Positions 6,694-15,999 of a DNA stretch of 64,000 bases are shown piece after piece. The DNA comes from Sphingobium sp. SCG-1. Its GTDB lineage: Bacteria > Pseudomonadota > Alphaproteobacteria > Sphingomonadales > Sphingomonadaceae. The stretch is from contig NZ_CP026372.1 in the NCBI RefSeq assembly GCF_002953135.1, forward strand, positions 2,356,001 to 2,420,000, written 5' to 3'. The first letter of the stretch is position 1, and every line of letters starts with the position of its first letter. Made by a program: the position numbers and the translations under genes. The notes beneath the pieces were generated by a model. That model searched no databases, was not told where the DNA came from, and saw nothing but the letters and a program-made list of their open reading frames with translations.

Positions 6694-9090
6694 ATGACTA
6701 CGACCTATCCCCTGCTGCCCCTTCGCGACATCGTCGTGTTTCCGCAGATGATCGTTCCCCTTTTCGTAGGCCGCGACAAGAGCGTCGTTGCCCTCGAAAA
6801 GGCGATGGAATCGAACAAGGAAATCTTCCTCGTCTCGCAGCTTGATCCTGCCGAGGACGATCCCGACCGCGATGCGCTTTATGATACCGGCGTCATCGCA
6901 ACAGTGCTTCAATTGCTGAAGCTGCCTGACGGCACGGTTCGCGTGCTGGTCGAAGGGAAGCAGCGCGCGCAGTTGCAGGAGCTGGAGACGCTTGCCGATC
7001 ATCTCGCCGCAACGGTGGCGCCGATCGAGGATGTTGTTGCCGACTCGCCCGAGGCCGCCGCGCTGATGCGCTCGGTGGCCGAGCAGTTCGAGAACTATGC
7101 GAAGCTCAACAAGAAGCTGCCAGCCGAAACGCCCGTGCAGCTTCGCGAGATCGAAGATGCCAGCCGTCTGGCTGACGCCGTCTCGGCGAACATCAACCTG
7201 AAGGTTTCCGACAAGCAGGCGCTGCTCGTGGAGGCCGATCCCGTCAAGCGGCTCGAAATGGTGTTCGCCTTCATGGAGGGCGAACTTGGCGTACTCCAGG
7301 TCGAGAAGAAGATCCGCGGCCGCGTGAAGCGTCAGATGGAGAAGACCCAGCGCGAATATTACCTCAACGAGCAGTTGAAGGCGATTCAGCGTGAATTGGG
7401 CAATGGCGAAGGCGAAGATGCCGACGAGTTGGCCGAGCTGACGCAGAAGATCGCGAAGGCGAAGCTCAGCAAGGAAGCACGCGCCAAGGCGACGGCGGAG
7501 CTGAAGAAGCTCAAGACCATGCAGCCGATGTCGGCGGAAGCCACCGTCGTGCGCAATTACCTCGACGTGCTGCTTGGCCTCCCTTGGGGCAAGCGGTCGA
7601 AGGTCAAGAATGACCTTCGTCAGGCGCAGGAAATCCTCGACGCCGACCATTTTGCGCTGGAAAAGGTCAAGGACCGGATCGTCGAATATCTCGCTGTGCA
7701 GGCGCGCACCAACAAGCTGAAGGGGCCGATCCTGTGCCTCGTCGGCCCTCCGGGCGTGGGCAAGACTTCGCTTGGCCGTTCGATCGCCAAGGCGACGGGG
7801 CGCGAGTTTATTCGCCAGTCGCTGGGCGGCGTGCGGGACGAGGCGGAAATCCGTGGCCATCGCCGTACCTATATCGGCTCGCTGCCGGGCAAGATCGTAA
7901 CGAACCTCAAAAAGGCCGGAACGATGAACCCGCTGTTCCTTCTCGATGAGATCGACAAGCTCGGCCAGGATTTCCGTGGCGATCCCGCTTCGGCATTGCT
8001 CGAAGTGCTGGACCCGGAACAGAACGGCAAATTCCAGGATCACTATCTGGAAATCGATGTCGACTTGTCTGAGATCATGTTCGTCACCACCGCGAATAGC
8101 CTCAACCTGCCTCAGGCGCTCCTTGACCGGATGGAGATCATTCGGCTTGAGGGCTATACCGAGGATGAAAAGGTCGAGATTGCCCAGCGCCATCTGGTCG
8201 CCAAGCAAGTCGAAGCCCACGGGTTGAAGGACGGCGAATTCGAAGTCACCGAAGCCGCAGTTCGCGACCTGATCCGCTACTATACGCGTGAGGCAGGCGT
8301 CCGCACGCTGGAACGTGAAATCGCACGCTTGGCGCGTAAGGCGCTGCGCAAGATTCTCGAGGGTGAATATAGCCAGGTGGTGATCACGCCGGAGAACCTT
8401 GCCGATTATGCAGGTGTGCGGAAATTCCGCCATGGCGTAAGCGAGGAAGAGAACCAGATCGGGGCCGTCACCGGCCTGGCATGGACAGAGGTCGGCGGCG
8501 AATTGTTGACCATCGAATCTGTGACCGTTCCCGGCAAGGGCGCGATTCGGACCACGGGTAAGCTTGGCGACGTAATGACCGAGTCCATTCAGGCGGCCTT
8601 CTCCTATGTGAAGGCTCGCTCGCCGGGCTATGGCATCAAGCCCAGCATCTTCACGCGCAAGGACATTCACATCCACTTGCCCGAAGGCGCGGTCCCCAAG
8701 GACGGGCCATCGGCGGGCGTGGGTATGGTGACGTCGATCGTCAGCACCTTGACCGGCATTGCCGTGCACAAGGACGTGGCCATGACGGGTGAAGTCACTC
8801 TCCGTGGTCGTGTGCTGCCCATCGGCGGCTTGAAGGAAAAGCTACTTGCGGCCCTGCGCGGTGGCATCAAAACGGTTTTGATCCCGGCCGAGAATGAGAA
8901 AGACCTGGCGGAGATTCCAGCAAACATTCGAGAGGGCCTTGAGATAATTCCGGTGAGCCATGTCGACGAGGTGCTCGCACGGGCGCTTATTGCCCCGCTG
9001 GAGGCTATCAACTGGACGGAAGAAGACGATCTCGCCGCCCAGCCGGCGCATCCGATCGGCGGGGAGGGTGAAGTAGCGGTTCGGCACTGA
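6694..9090 (+). CDS. lon: ATP-dependent protease La (Lon)
   Basis: The cytosolic AAA+ serine protease, 798 aa, degrades misfolded and short-lived regulatory proteins. The N-terminal substrate domain starts PLLPLRDIVVFPQM. The AAA module carries Walker A GPPGVGKT (about residues 351-358) and FLLDEIDKL. The protease domain has the Ser-Lys dyad: Ser673 in KDGPSAGVG and Lys716 in GGLKEK. The length matches the LonA family. A candidate RpoH promoter precedes it and HU follows, an order common in proteobacteria. The start is supported by a GGAGA element about 7 nt upstream. Confidence 0.97.
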   Translation: MTTTYPLLPLRDIVVFPQMIVPLFVGRDKSVVALEKAMESNKEIFLVSQLDPAEDDPDRDALYDTGVIATVLQLLKLPDGTVRVLVEGKQRAQLQELETLADHLAATVAPIEDVVADSPEAAALMRSVAEQFENYAKLNKKLPAETPVQLREIEDASRLADAVSANINLKVSDKQALLVEADPVKRLEMVFAFMEGELGVLQVEKKIRGRVKRQMEKTQREYYLNEQLKAIQRELGNGEGEDADELAELTQKIAKAKLSKEARAKATAELKKLKTMQPMSAEATVVRNYLDVLLGLPWGKRSKVKNDLRQAQEILDADHFALEKVKDRIVEYLAVQARTNKLKGPILCLVGPPGVGKTSLGRSIAKATGREFIRQSLGGVRDEAEIRGHRRTYIGSLPGKIVTNLKKAGTMNPLFLLDEIDKLGQDFRGDPASALLEVLDPEQNGKFQDHYLEIDVDLSEIMFVTTANSLNLPQALLDRMEIIRLEGYTEDEKVEIAQRHLVAKQVEAHGLKDGEFEVTEAAVRDLIRYYTREAGVRTLEREIARLARKALRKILEGEYSQVVITPENLADYAGVRKFRHGVSEEENQIGAVTGLAWTEVGGELLTIESVTVPGKGAIRTTGKLGDVMTESIQAAFSYVKARSPGYGIKPSIFTRKDIHIHLPEGAVPKDGPSAGVGMVTSIVSTLTGIAVHKDVAMTGEVTLRGRVLPIGGLKEKLLAALRGGIKTVLIPAENEKDLAEIPANIREGLEIIPVSHVDEVLARALIAPLEAINWTEEDDLAAQPAHPIGGEGEVAVRH

Positions 9091-9253
9091 CAGCGCATCC
9101 GGTCCCGAACACTCAATATATCAACTTCCTAAGTTGGCGTGAGGCGCAGGTCTCGTCGTTTTCTCTTTGACAGCGGCGAGGTCCTGCGCCTTAATCGCGT
9201 CATATTGCCCGCGATTCCCAATTGATCGATGCAAACTAGGGGGGTTCCATACC

Positions 9254-9526
9254 ATGAATAAACAGGATCTAATCAGTGCCGTCGCCGATACCAGCGGCCT
9301 GAGCAGAAGCGATACCGTAAAAGCCGTCGAGGGAGTTTTTGAGGCAATCACCGGCGCCCTGAAGAGGGGTGATGAAGTTCGCCTGGTAGGGTTCGGCACA
9401 TTTTCGGTCTCCAATCGCAAGGCTTCGACAGGACGTAATCCGCGCACGGGTGAAACGATGTCCATCAAAGCATCCACGCAACCTAAATTTCGAGCTGGTA
9501 AGGGCCTGAAGGACGCCGTTAACTAA
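9254..9526 (+). CDS. hupB: DNA-binding protein HU
   Basis: A 90-aa histone-like protein that bends and compacts DNA. The sequence begins MNKQDLISAVADTSGLS and contains the HU signature GFGTFSVSNRKASTGRNPRTGE, the flexible arm that enters the minor groove. The ATG at 9254 gives the usual HU length, and an upstream open frame has no HU homology. The 163-bp leader after lon suggests its own promoter. The gene is followed by an A/T-rich stretch before tRNA-His. IHF subunits are slightly longer and differ in the arm, so HU is preferred. Confidence 0.95.
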   Translation: MNKQDLISAVADTSGLSRSDTVKAVEGVFEAITGALKRGDEVRLVGFGTFSVSNRKASTGRNPRTGETMSIKASTQPKFRAGKGLKDAVN

Positions 9527-9623
9527 CGAGCAGGAATTCAGCCGTGCAATGTTATTCGCCACGGGAATAAGAAGGCGGGCTTCAAGGCCAAACGAACTAG
9601 TGCGTAAGCAAAGCTGTTATAAG

Positions 9624-9652
9624 CGCAGACTAGCGCCTTTATTTTTTGCTAC
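9624..9652 (+). terminator. possible weak intrinsic terminator downstream of HU
   Basis: A short GCGC-6 nt-GCGC hairpin is followed by a T-rich run (TTTATTTTTT) at about 9639-9648. The stem is only four or five pairs, so termination here is a guess based mainly on the T-run. Confidence 0.3.
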
Positions 9653-9744
9653 TTTGCTTTGATATTTGCGGATTAATAAAAAGGTTGCTTGACGGTGAGG
9701 GGCGCTACGCCCTATGGGCCGTCTTCCCCGCAGTAAGCGGGTGT

Positions 9745-9822
9745 GGCGATCGTAGCTCAGTTGGTTAGAGCGCCGGTTTGTGGTACCGGAGGTCGTGGGT
9801 TCAAGACCCATCGGTCGCCCCA
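9745..9822 (+). tRNA. tRNA-His (GTG)
   Basis: The cloverleaf folds well. Acceptor 9746-9752 (GCGATCG) pairs with 9812-9818 (CGGTCGC). There is an extra G at -1 (9745) opposite discriminator C73, the hallmark of tRNA-His. The anticodon loop TTGTGGT gives anticodon GTG, the T loop is TTCAAGA, and the CCA is encoded at 9820-9822. Confidence 0.97.
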
Positions 9823-9924
9823 TTTCGTTCGCGGCGAAGCGCACCTCCATCAATGGTTTTCCTATAGCTTTTTGCCCTCTGGCGATTTATTGCGCGATCT
9901 AGTAATTTTGTTACGAGGATCAAA

Positions 9925-10974
9925 ATGGGCGCGGCTTGGGATCTACCAGACTTCGATGACCACGAGGGTGTCCACCTATTTCGTGACAAAGCTAGCGGCC
10001 TGACAGCGGTCATTGCGATCCATTCGACTGCGCTTGGACCAGGTGCTGGAGGCACCCGTTTTTGGCATTATCAGCACCGTACGGAAGCGATCACTGACGC
10101 TCTGCGATTGTCGCGAGGTATGAGCTACAAGAACGCTATGGCGGGCTTGCCGATGGGTGGCGCAAAGGGCGTCATTCTGGCCGATGCAGCCAAGACCAAG
10201 ACTCCAGCAATGCTGGAGGCGTTCGGGCGCGCCGTGGACTCGCTGGGTGGTCGTTATGTGACGGCAGAAGACGTTGGCATTTCCGAGGTGGATATGACGG
10301 CAATTGCTCGTGGCACCAAGCATGTGTCTGGCCTTCCGGTGGGTGACGGACATGCAGGCGGCGATCCGGGGCCCTTTACCGCTTATGGCATCTATTTGGG
10401 TGTAAAGGCGGCTGTCCAACAAGGCTTGGGCAAGAGCGATATGAAGGGCATTCATGTCGCCATTCAGGGCGTGGGTAGCGTCGGCGGCGGTCTTGCCCAT
10501 TACCTTGCCAGGGACGGAGCACGGCTTACGCTGGCGGACGTGAATCAGGATCGGGCCAGAGCGCTTGCGAACGAACTTGGCGGGGAGGCCGTGGAGGCTG
10601 ACGCTATCATCGGCGTCAGAGCGGACGTATTTAGCCCCAACGCGCTCGGCGCCATTCTCAACGAGTACAGCATTCCCTTACTCAAGGCGGGCATCGTTGC
10701 GGGCGGCGCAAACAACCAACTCGCAACCCCGGCTGACGCTGAACGGCTGCATGGGCGCGGCATTCTATATGCGCCCGATTACGTCATCAATGCGGGCGGG
10801 ATCATCAACGTCGCGCTGGAATATCTGGGGCAGGGCGACCGCGATGAAGTCAATGGTCGTATTGAACAAATTCCCGATCGTCTGCGTGCCATCTGGGCTG
10901 ACAGTGCCGCCTCCAACCGGCCCGCAGCAGATGTTGCAGACGCCATGGCGCAAAAGCTGATCGGTCGCGCCTGA
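9925..10974 (+). CDS. Leu/Val/Glu/Phe-type amino acid dehydrogenase
   Basis: A 349-aa NAD-dependent oxidative deaminase of the leucine/valine dehydrogenase branch, which converts branched-chain or aromatic amino acids to 2-oxo acids. The glycine-rich catalytic segment MAGLPMGGAKGVI contains the active lysine. A Rossmann GVGSVGGGLAHYL motif follows, with an acidic residue at the end of the next strand (LADVN) that favours NAD over NADP. The C-terminus has YAPDYVINAGGIINVALEY, typical of the family. It is monocistronic, flanked by tRNA-His and a convergent hairpin before lexA. Substrate preference cannot be read from the sequence. Confidence 0.9.
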   Translation: MGAAWDLPDFDDHEGVHLFRDKASGLTAVIAIHSTALGPGAGGTRFWHYQHRTEAITDALRLSRGMSYKNAMAGLPMGGAKGVILADAAKTKTPAMLEAFGRAVDSLGGRYVTAEDVGISEVDMTAIARGTKHVSGLPVGDGHAGGDPGPFTAYGIYLGVKAAVQQGLGKSDMKGIHVAIQGVGSVGGGLAHYLARDGARLTLADVNQDRARALANELGGEAVEADAIIGVRADVFSPNALGAILNEYSIPLLKAGIVAGGANNQLATPADAERLHGRGILYAPDYVINAGGIINVALEYLGQGDRDEVNGRIEQIPDRLRAIWADSAASNRPAADVADAMAQKLIGRA

Positions 10975-11020
10975 CATGATGTCGGGCGCTTAAGCCTGCG
11001 GATCGACGCCGCTATTTATG

Positions 11021-11069
11021 GGAAAGCGGAAACCGCACGCGCTTTACGTTCGCGATTTCTCCGCTTTCC
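11021..11069. terminator. inverted repeat between convergent genes
   Basis: GGAAAGCGGA (11021-11030) is perfectly repeated in inverse at 11060-11069, with a 29-nt loop. It lies between the converging dehydrogenase and lexA genes, where a bidirectional terminator would be expected. There is no strong T-run, so Rho-independent activity is uncertain. Confidence 0.4.
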
Positions 11070-11148
11070 GCAAAGGCGCGAGGCGGTAAGTGAGCGTTGA
11101 TGATGACCAGCGCCGGTCCCAATCGACAGGGGCGCTATTCCGGTCAGC

Positions 11149-11847
11149 CTAATTATACCGGCGCAGAAGACCCGCAAGTTTGCCCTGAACGCGAACTTGC
11201 CGCGCGTCGTAGATTTGCGGCTCATAAGCGCTGTTGGCGGGATCAAGACGAACACGCGGGCCGTCTTTACGGAAATATTTGAGAGTAGCTTCCGCGTCGT
11301 CAATTAACGCAACCACGATCTGCCCATCTCTCGCCACTTCAGTGCGCTGAATCAGCGCGAAGTCGCCGTCCAAAATGCCTGCTTCCACCATGGAGTCGCC
11401 GGAAACCTCAAGCGCGTAATGTTCACCGGAACCCAACAATGCGGCGGGCACGGAAAGCATGTTCTGACCTTCCATCGCCTCAATCGGTACGCCTGCCGCA
11501 ATGCGCCCATGCAACGGAATTTCGATGACATCATTCGCTGCAATCGGAACCGAAGGCATGATCGCCCTCGCAGGCGTCTTTAGCGGAGATGCCAATGGAA
11601 CAACCGCTGCAGCCCTCCGCAATTTATCGAGCCCCTCGGGAAGCTTTAAAACCTCCAAGGCGCGGGCACGATTAGGCAATCGCCTGATGAATCCGCGTTC
11701 TTCGAGCGCATTAATCAGCCGGTGAATTCCGGATTTAGATCGAAGGTCGAGTGCGTCCTTCATCTCCTCAAACGAAGGCGAGACGCCGCCTTCATCCAGG
11801 CGATTATGAATGAACGTGAGCAATTCCTGCTGCTTGGAAGTAAGCAT
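11149..11847 (-). CDS. lexA: LexA repressor
   Basis: The SOS transcriptional repressor and RecA-stimulated autoprotease, 232 aa. The N-terminal winged helix starts MLTSKQQELLTFI and includes SPSFEEMKDALDL. The scissile Ala118-Gly119 bond lies in RIAAGVP. The catalytic dyad is Ser152 (VSGDSM) and Lys190 (ATLKYF). The start at 11847 follows the conserved MLT; upstream in-frame codons would run through the operator. An SOS box lies 18 bp before the start, so it is autoregulated. It is 78 bp downstream of moeA on the same strand, so it may also receive read-through from the trp-moa block. Confidence 0.96.
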   Translation of the reverse strand: MLTSKQQELLTFIHNRLDEGGVSPSFEEMKDALDLRSKSGIHRLINALEERGFIRRLPNRARALEVLKLPEGLDKLRRAAAVVPLASPLKTPARAIMPSVPIAANDVIEIPLHGRIAAGVPIEAMEGQNMLSVPAALLGSGEHYALEVSGDSMVEAGILDGDFALIQRTEVARDGQIVVALIDDAEATLKYFRKDGPRVRLDPANSAYEPQIYDARQVRVQGKLAGLLRRYN

Positions 11848-11864
11848 CGTGACCTCATCCTGTA

Positions 11865-11879
11865 GAACGGATGAAGAAC
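11865..11879 (-). promoter_or_regulatory. SOS box (LexA operator) of lexA
   Basis: On the minus strand it reads GTTC-N7-GTTC, the direct-repeat SOS box typical of Alphaproteobacteria, with no mismatch in either half. It ends 18 bp before the lexA start codon. Confidence 0.9.
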
Positions 11880-11925
11880 GTATAGGAAACACATTAGGTC
11901 AGGTCAAGCAGGTATGTGGGACTGC

Positions 11926-13101
11926 CTAAAGCGGAATGATGCTCACCGTCTCTCCAGGCATTGCGGCCGGTGAATGAGCCTTCCTGACGATCAGGCAATC
12001 GGCCTGCGCCAGAGCTTTTGTGGCGGCGCTGTCCTGCGCTGTCAGTGCGACGGCACCTTCTCGCGTAAGGCGAGCACGGAGATACTCGTCGCGATCGCCC
12101 GCAGACCCGAGTGGATTGGCCAGCGGCGCAGAACTGATGAATGGCAAAACTTGCGGATTTCCGAGCAAGTGGCGAATTAATGGTAGCACGAATAATGTTG
12201 CCGTCACATAGGCGGAAACCGGGTTTCCCGGTAGCCCCAAGAAAGCAGTTTCGCCTAACTTGCCTGCGATCAGAGGTTTCCCCGGCCGCATCCGGATTTT
12301 CCAGAAATCCAGCGTCCCACCCGCAGCCTCGAACGCCGGGCGAACAAGATCGTGGTCGCCGACCGAGGCTCCGCCGGTGGAGACGATCACGTCGGCATGT
12401 CGCGCACGATCAAACGCGGCGGTCATGGCGTCCAGATTATCAGCAACAATCCCGAGGTCTTCCACATCGCACGCGAGGGTTTGAAGCAGAGCCGACAACA
12501 TGACGGTGTTCGATGACGGGATTTTACCAAGAGGGATTGGCGCGCCCGGAGCAACAAGTTCATTGCCGGTTGCAATGATCGAGACGCGCGGCTTGCGACG
12601 GACGGGAAGTGCTCCATGGCCGCCAAGCGCCGCCAGGCCAAGCTGGGCCGGCCCCAGCAAGCTTTTGGGTGAAAGCAACATATCGCCTTCGGTAAAATCG
12701 GAACCTCTGCGACGGACGTGAAGCCCAGGCAACAGGGGATCGCCAGCGGATTGCGACACGTAATCCTCAACCCGCGTTGCGTTTTCCTGTATCAGAATGC
12801 TGTCCGCGCCGGGGGGAACTGGTGCTCCGGTAAAGATGCGCGCGGCCTCTCCGGACACAAGCGGTGGCGGCAGTGGGCCTCCTGCAGCGCTCTCCTGTGT
12901 CACGCGCCATGGCCCGGCACCCGCGGCAACGGCATAGCCATCCATGGCGGACAAGTCGGCGAATGGCTGATCTCGGAGGGCCATCACATTGGCGGTCGTC
13001 CAACGTCCCACGCAATCGGCAAGCGGCGTCTGTTCTGTCGGCAGCATCTCTGTAAGTGCGAGAAGACGCGCTTGCGCTTCTTCGACCGGCAGCAGGCTCA
13101 T
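11926..13101 (-). CDS. moeA: molybdopterin molybdenumtransferase MoeA
   Basis: Inserts molybdate into adenylylated molybdopterin, the last common step of molybdenum cofactor synthesis. The protein is 391 aa and contains DLSAMDGYAV near the N-terminus, ARIFTGAPVPPGAD, ATGNELV, and STGGASVGDHDLVRPAFEAAGG, the molybdopterin-binding domain shared with MogA/MoaB. The C-terminal beta domain closes the protein. It overlaps the moaC stop by four bases. It is the last gene before lexA in a run that joins tryptophan and Moco synthesis. Confidence 0.95.
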   Translation of the reverse strand: MSLLPVEEAQARLLALTEMLPTEQTPLADCVGRWTTANVMALRDQPFADLSAMDGYAVAAGAGPWRVTQESAAGGPLPPPLVSGEAARIFTGAPVPPGADSILIQENATRVEDYVSQSAGDPLLPGLHVRRRGSDFTEGDMLLSPKSLLGPAQLGLAALGGHGALPVRRKPRVSIIATGNELVAPGAPIPLGKIPSSNTVMLSALLQTLACDVEDLGIVADNLDAMTAAFDRARHADVIVSTGGASVGDHDLVRPAFEAAGGTLDFWKIRMRPGKPLIAGKLGETAFLGLPGNPVSAYVTATLFVLPLIRHLLGNPQVLPFISSAPLANPLGSAGDRDEYLRARLTREGAVALTAQDSAATKALAQADCLIVRKAHSPAAMPGETVSIIPL

Positions 13102-13586
13102 TTCTTTATTTTAACCTTTGGCACAGGCCAGTCACCTGACTTGCCGCCTGTCTTAGATTGCAGGGATATGCCGCCAATCACCATGCCCTTGTCGAGCGCT
13201 TTGGCCATGTCATAGATGGTGAGCAGGGCCACCGACGCTGCCGTCAGCGCCTCCATCTCAACCCCAGTCTGCGCGGCGGTGCGCGCCGTGGCGGTCACGT
13301 CGACGCCGGTCGCGTCCAGCTTGAAGTCGATTGCGACGGCGCTCAGGGGCAGCGGGTGACAGAGCGGTATCAAATCCGATGTTTTCTTGGCCGCCATGAT
13401 CCCGGCTACGCGCGCGACAGCCAAGACATCGCCTTTCTTGACAAGACCTTGAGCGACGGCATCGGCGGCTTCGGCGCTCATATCGATCCGGCCAGTGGCG
13501 ACGGCTTCGCGCACCGTGACGGATTTCGCGGCGACATCGACCATGCGCGCTGCGCCATCCTCGTCCAGATGCGTAAGTCCGGTCAT
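13098..13586 (-). CDS. moaC: cyclic pyranopterin monophosphate synthase MoaC
   Basis: Works with MoaA in the first step of molybdenum cofactor synthesis, converting the cyclic dihydro-GTP intermediate to cPMP. The 162-aa sequence begins LTHLDEDGAARMVDV, contains KKTSDLIPLCHPLPL with the conserved His/Lys surroundings, GVEMEALTAASVALLTIYDM, and a basic C-terminus. It overlaps trpC upstream and moeA downstream by ATGA-type junctions, so the three are translationally coupled. MoaA is not in the window. Confidence 0.96.
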   Translation of the reverse strand: MTGLTHLDEDGAARMVDVAAKSVTVREAVATGRIDMSAEAADAVAQGLVKKGDVLAVARVAGIMAAKKTSDLIPLCHPLPLSAVAIDFKLDATGVDVTATARTAAQTGVEMEALTAASVALLTIYDMAKALDKGMVIGGISLQSKTGGKSGDWPVPKVKIKK

Positions 13587-14371
13587 GCGTCGAGCAGCGC
13601 CCGTGTCGCCGCTTCGACGTCCGCCTGCCGCATCAGCGCTTCACCAATGAGGAAACAGCGGACCCCACGTTCTGCCATTGCATCAAGGTCGGCGCGTGTC
13701 GTGAGGCCGCTTTCCGCAACGAAGGTGCAGTCTGACGGGGCGCGGTCCACCAACTCGTAGGTCCGTGCGAAATCCACCGAGAAATCCCGCAGGTCGCGAT
13801 TGTTGACTCCGATCAGCCGCGACTTCAGTTTCATCGCGCGCTCCAATTCCTGGGCGTCATGGACTTCGACGAGAGCATCCATCCCAAGCAAAAGAGCTGC
13901 GTCTTCGATCTCGGCCATCTGCGCGTCGTCCAGCGCGGCCACGATAATCAGGATTGCGTCCGCACCGATGGAGCGGCTTTCCAGCACCTGCCATGGGTCC
14001 ACTATGAAATCCTTGCGTAGGACGGGCAAGGCACAGGCGGATCGCGCGGCCATGAGATAATCTTCATGCCCAGAAAAATAGGGCGCGTCGGTCAGTACGG
14101 AGAGGCAAGCCGCCCCGCCTGCTTCATAGGCAACGGCATGAGACGCGGGATCGAAGTCGGCGCGGATCAACCCCTTCGATGGACTGGCCTTTTTGACCTC
14201 CGCAATCAGGCCGTATCCGCGAGACTCGGCGGCATCGAGCGCGGCGCGAAACCCGCGCGGCGCACTCTGTTCGGCAGCGCGCGCATCCAGTGCGGCGATA
14301 GTCGTGGAAGCGCGTCGGGCGGCGACTTCCTCCCGCTTCGTGGCGCAGATTTCCGTGAGCTTGTTCGTCAT
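13583..14371 (-). CDS. trpC: indole-3-glycerol phosphate synthase
   Basis: Closes the indole ring from carboxyphenylamino-deoxyribulose phosphate in tryptophan synthesis. The 262-aa TIM barrel shows IAEVKKASPSKGLIRADFDP (catalytic Lys and substrate loop), VLRKDFIVDPWQV, and GVNNRDLRDFSVD, the family signatures in order. A phosphate-binding ESGLTTRADL lies near the end. It is monofunctional, not fused to TrpF. It overlaps trpD upstream and moaC downstream. Confidence 0.97.
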   Translation of the reverse strand: MTNKLTEICATKREEVAARRASTTIAALDARAAEQSAPRGFRAALDAAESRGYGLIAEVKKASPSKGLIRADFDPASHAVAYEAGGAACLSVLTDAPYFSGHEDYLMAARSACALPVLRKDFIVDPWQVLESRSIGADAILIIVAALDDAQMAEIEDAALLLGMDALVEVHDAQELERAMKLKSRLIGVNNRDLRDFSVDFARTYELVDRAPSDCTFVAESGLTTRADLDAMAERGVRCFLIGEALMRQADVEAATRALLDA

Positions 14372-15360
14372 GAGTAAGCAATCCAGCAGTTCAGCAGGGC
14401 GTTGGCTAACCCTTTGTCAATGGCTTCGGCGGCTTCTTCCGCCCCGGTGCGCAAATCCGTGACCGCGCCTGCCACCATAAGCGCAGCGGCAGCGTTGAAC
14501 AACACGGCGTCGCGGTATGCACCGGGCGCTCCCGTCAGCAGAGCGCGCAAGGCAGCGGCGTTATGCTGGGCGTCGCCACCGCGAAGGGCCTCTATGGGGT
14601 GGTTCGGCAACCCTGCATCGGCATGAGACCATCGGCACATTGCGATGACCTCTCCGGCCTTTACGTCCGCGACATCATTGCCGCCCGCCACGGAAAGTTC
14701 ATCGAGTCCCTCGTCGCCGGACACGACAAGGGCCCGTTCCGATCCCAGCGTCGCGAGTGCTTCGGCATAAATCGGGACATAGGCGGGGCGCGCGATGCCG
14801 ATCAACTGGCGGCTGACACCGGCAGGATTGGCGAGTGGTCCCATCAGATTGAAGATCGTGCGGCGGTTGAGCGCCTTTCGAATTGGCCCCAGACGCTTGA
14901 GGGCAGGATGGTGATTTTGGGCGAAGAGAAAGCAGATGCCGATATCGCTAAGGGAGCGCTCTGCAATATCTGCGGCGCGCGTAAGGTCCAGTCCCAATGC
15001 CTCAAGCGTGTCCGCTGCGCCCGATCTGGAGGATGCGGCGCGATTGCCATGCTTGGCGACCGGAACATCGCACGCCGCAACTACCAGCGCCACGGCTGTC
15101 GAGACGTTAAGCGTGTGATGCCCATCGCCGCCCGTGCCGCACACGTCGATCGCACCTGCAGGAGCAGAAACGGGGATCATGCGATCTCGCATCGCCCGAG
15201 CGGCAGCGGCGATCTCGATCGCTGTTTCGCCGCGGTCACTCATCACGATCAAGAAATCAGCGATGTCTGCGTCCGACGGTCCGCCATCGAGCAGACGGGC
15301 GAATGCTCCAGCGGCAGTCGCGGCATCTAGTGGGAGGGAAGGGTCGGGGAGCATGGACAT
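14368..15360 (-). CDS. trpD: anthranilate phosphoribosyltransferase
   Basis: Transfers phosphoribosyl from PRPP to anthranilate. It is 330 aa and shows the glycine-rich PRPP loop DVCGTGGDGHHTLNVST and KHGNRAASSRSGAADTLEALG, both diagnostic. The start at 15360 is supported by an AAGGGAG element seven or eight nt upstream; a second ATG two codons later is less well placed. The 47-bp gap to trpG is the largest spacing inside the trp block. Confidence 0.96.
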   Translation of the reverse strand: MSMLPDPSLPLDAATAAGAFARLLDGGPSDADIADFLIVMSDRGETAIEIAAAARAMRDRMIPVSAPAGAIDVCGTGGDGHHTLNVSTAVALVVAACDVPVAKHGNRAASSRSGAADTLEALGLDLTRAADIAERSLSDIGICFLFAQNHHPALKRLGPIRKALNRRTIFNLMGPLANPAGVSRQLIGIARPAYVPIYAEALATLGSERALVVSGDEGLDELSVAGGNDVADVKAGEVIAMCRWSHADAGLPNHPIEALRGGDAQHNAAALRALLTGAPGAYRDAVLFNAAAALMVAGAVTDLRTGAEEAAEAIDKGLANALLNCWIAYS

Positions 15361-15407
15361 CGTCGCTCCCTTAGACGCAGCATCGAAATGCTGTCGAGCG
15401 AAACCGC

Positions 15408-15992
15408 TCAGGTGCGTTCTTTCACCTTCATGCCTGCTGCGGTCATGAAGTTGGCTAGCATGGCGTGACCATGCTCCGTTGCGATGCTTTCCGGATGGAA
15501 TTGGACGCTGTGGATCGGCAGATCGTGGTGCCGAAACCCCATCACTGAGCCATCGTCGCTGGTGGCGTTGACGACCAGAGCCTTGGGTATGTCCTCGACG
15601 ATCAGCGAGTGATAGCGCGTCGCCGTGAACGGCGAGGGCAAGCCCAGGAACAACCCCGTGCCGTCATGCGTGATCGGAGACGTCTTGCCGTGCATGAGGC
15701 CACCGCGCACCACGCGGCCGCCAAAATATTGCCCGATGGATTGATGACCAAGGCACACCCCCAGCAGCGGCTTGCCCGCATCCGCGCATGCACCGACGAT
15801 GTCGAGGCTGATCCCCGCTTCGTTCGGCGTGCATGGGCCAGGCGAGAGCAGGAACGCCTCGGCGCCGGAGGACATTGCCTGGCCGGCGGACATGGCATCG
15901 TTACGGACGACTTCGACTTCCGCGCCAAGTTCCATCAGATAGTGGACGAGGTTCCAGGTGAAGCTGTCGTAATTGTCGATGACGAGGATCAT
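15408..15992 (-). CDS. trpG: anthranilate synthase glutamine amidotransferase component
   Basis: Class I glutamine amidotransferase, 194 aa, feeding ammonia to TrpE. The start MILVIDNYDSFTWNLV at 15992 is the conserved N-terminus. An ATG 12 codons upstream would overlap trpE and adds unconserved sequence. The catalytic Cys lies in GVCLGHQSIGQYFGG and the His-x-Glu pair in SVQFHPESI. It lies 7 bp after the trpE stop. As in many bacteria, the protein may also serve p-aminobenzoate synthesis. Confidence 0.95.
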   Translation of the reverse strand: MILVIDNYDSFTWNLVHYLMELGAEVEVVRNDAMSAGQAMSSGAEAFLLSPGPCTPNEAGISLDIVGACADAGKPLLGVCLGHQSIGQYFGGRVVRGGLMHGKTSPITHDGTGLFLGLPSPFTATRYHSLIVEDIPKALVVNATSDDGSVMGFRHHDLPIHSVQFHPESIATEHGHAMLANFMTAAGMKVKERT

Positions 15993-15999
15993 GGTGCCG

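Noticed and set aside
6595..8769. Long open frame antisense to lon (about 724 codons)
   Set aside because: It mirrors the codon pattern of lon, has no domain, and lon itself is beyond doubt. Long antisense frames are common in G+C-rich genes.
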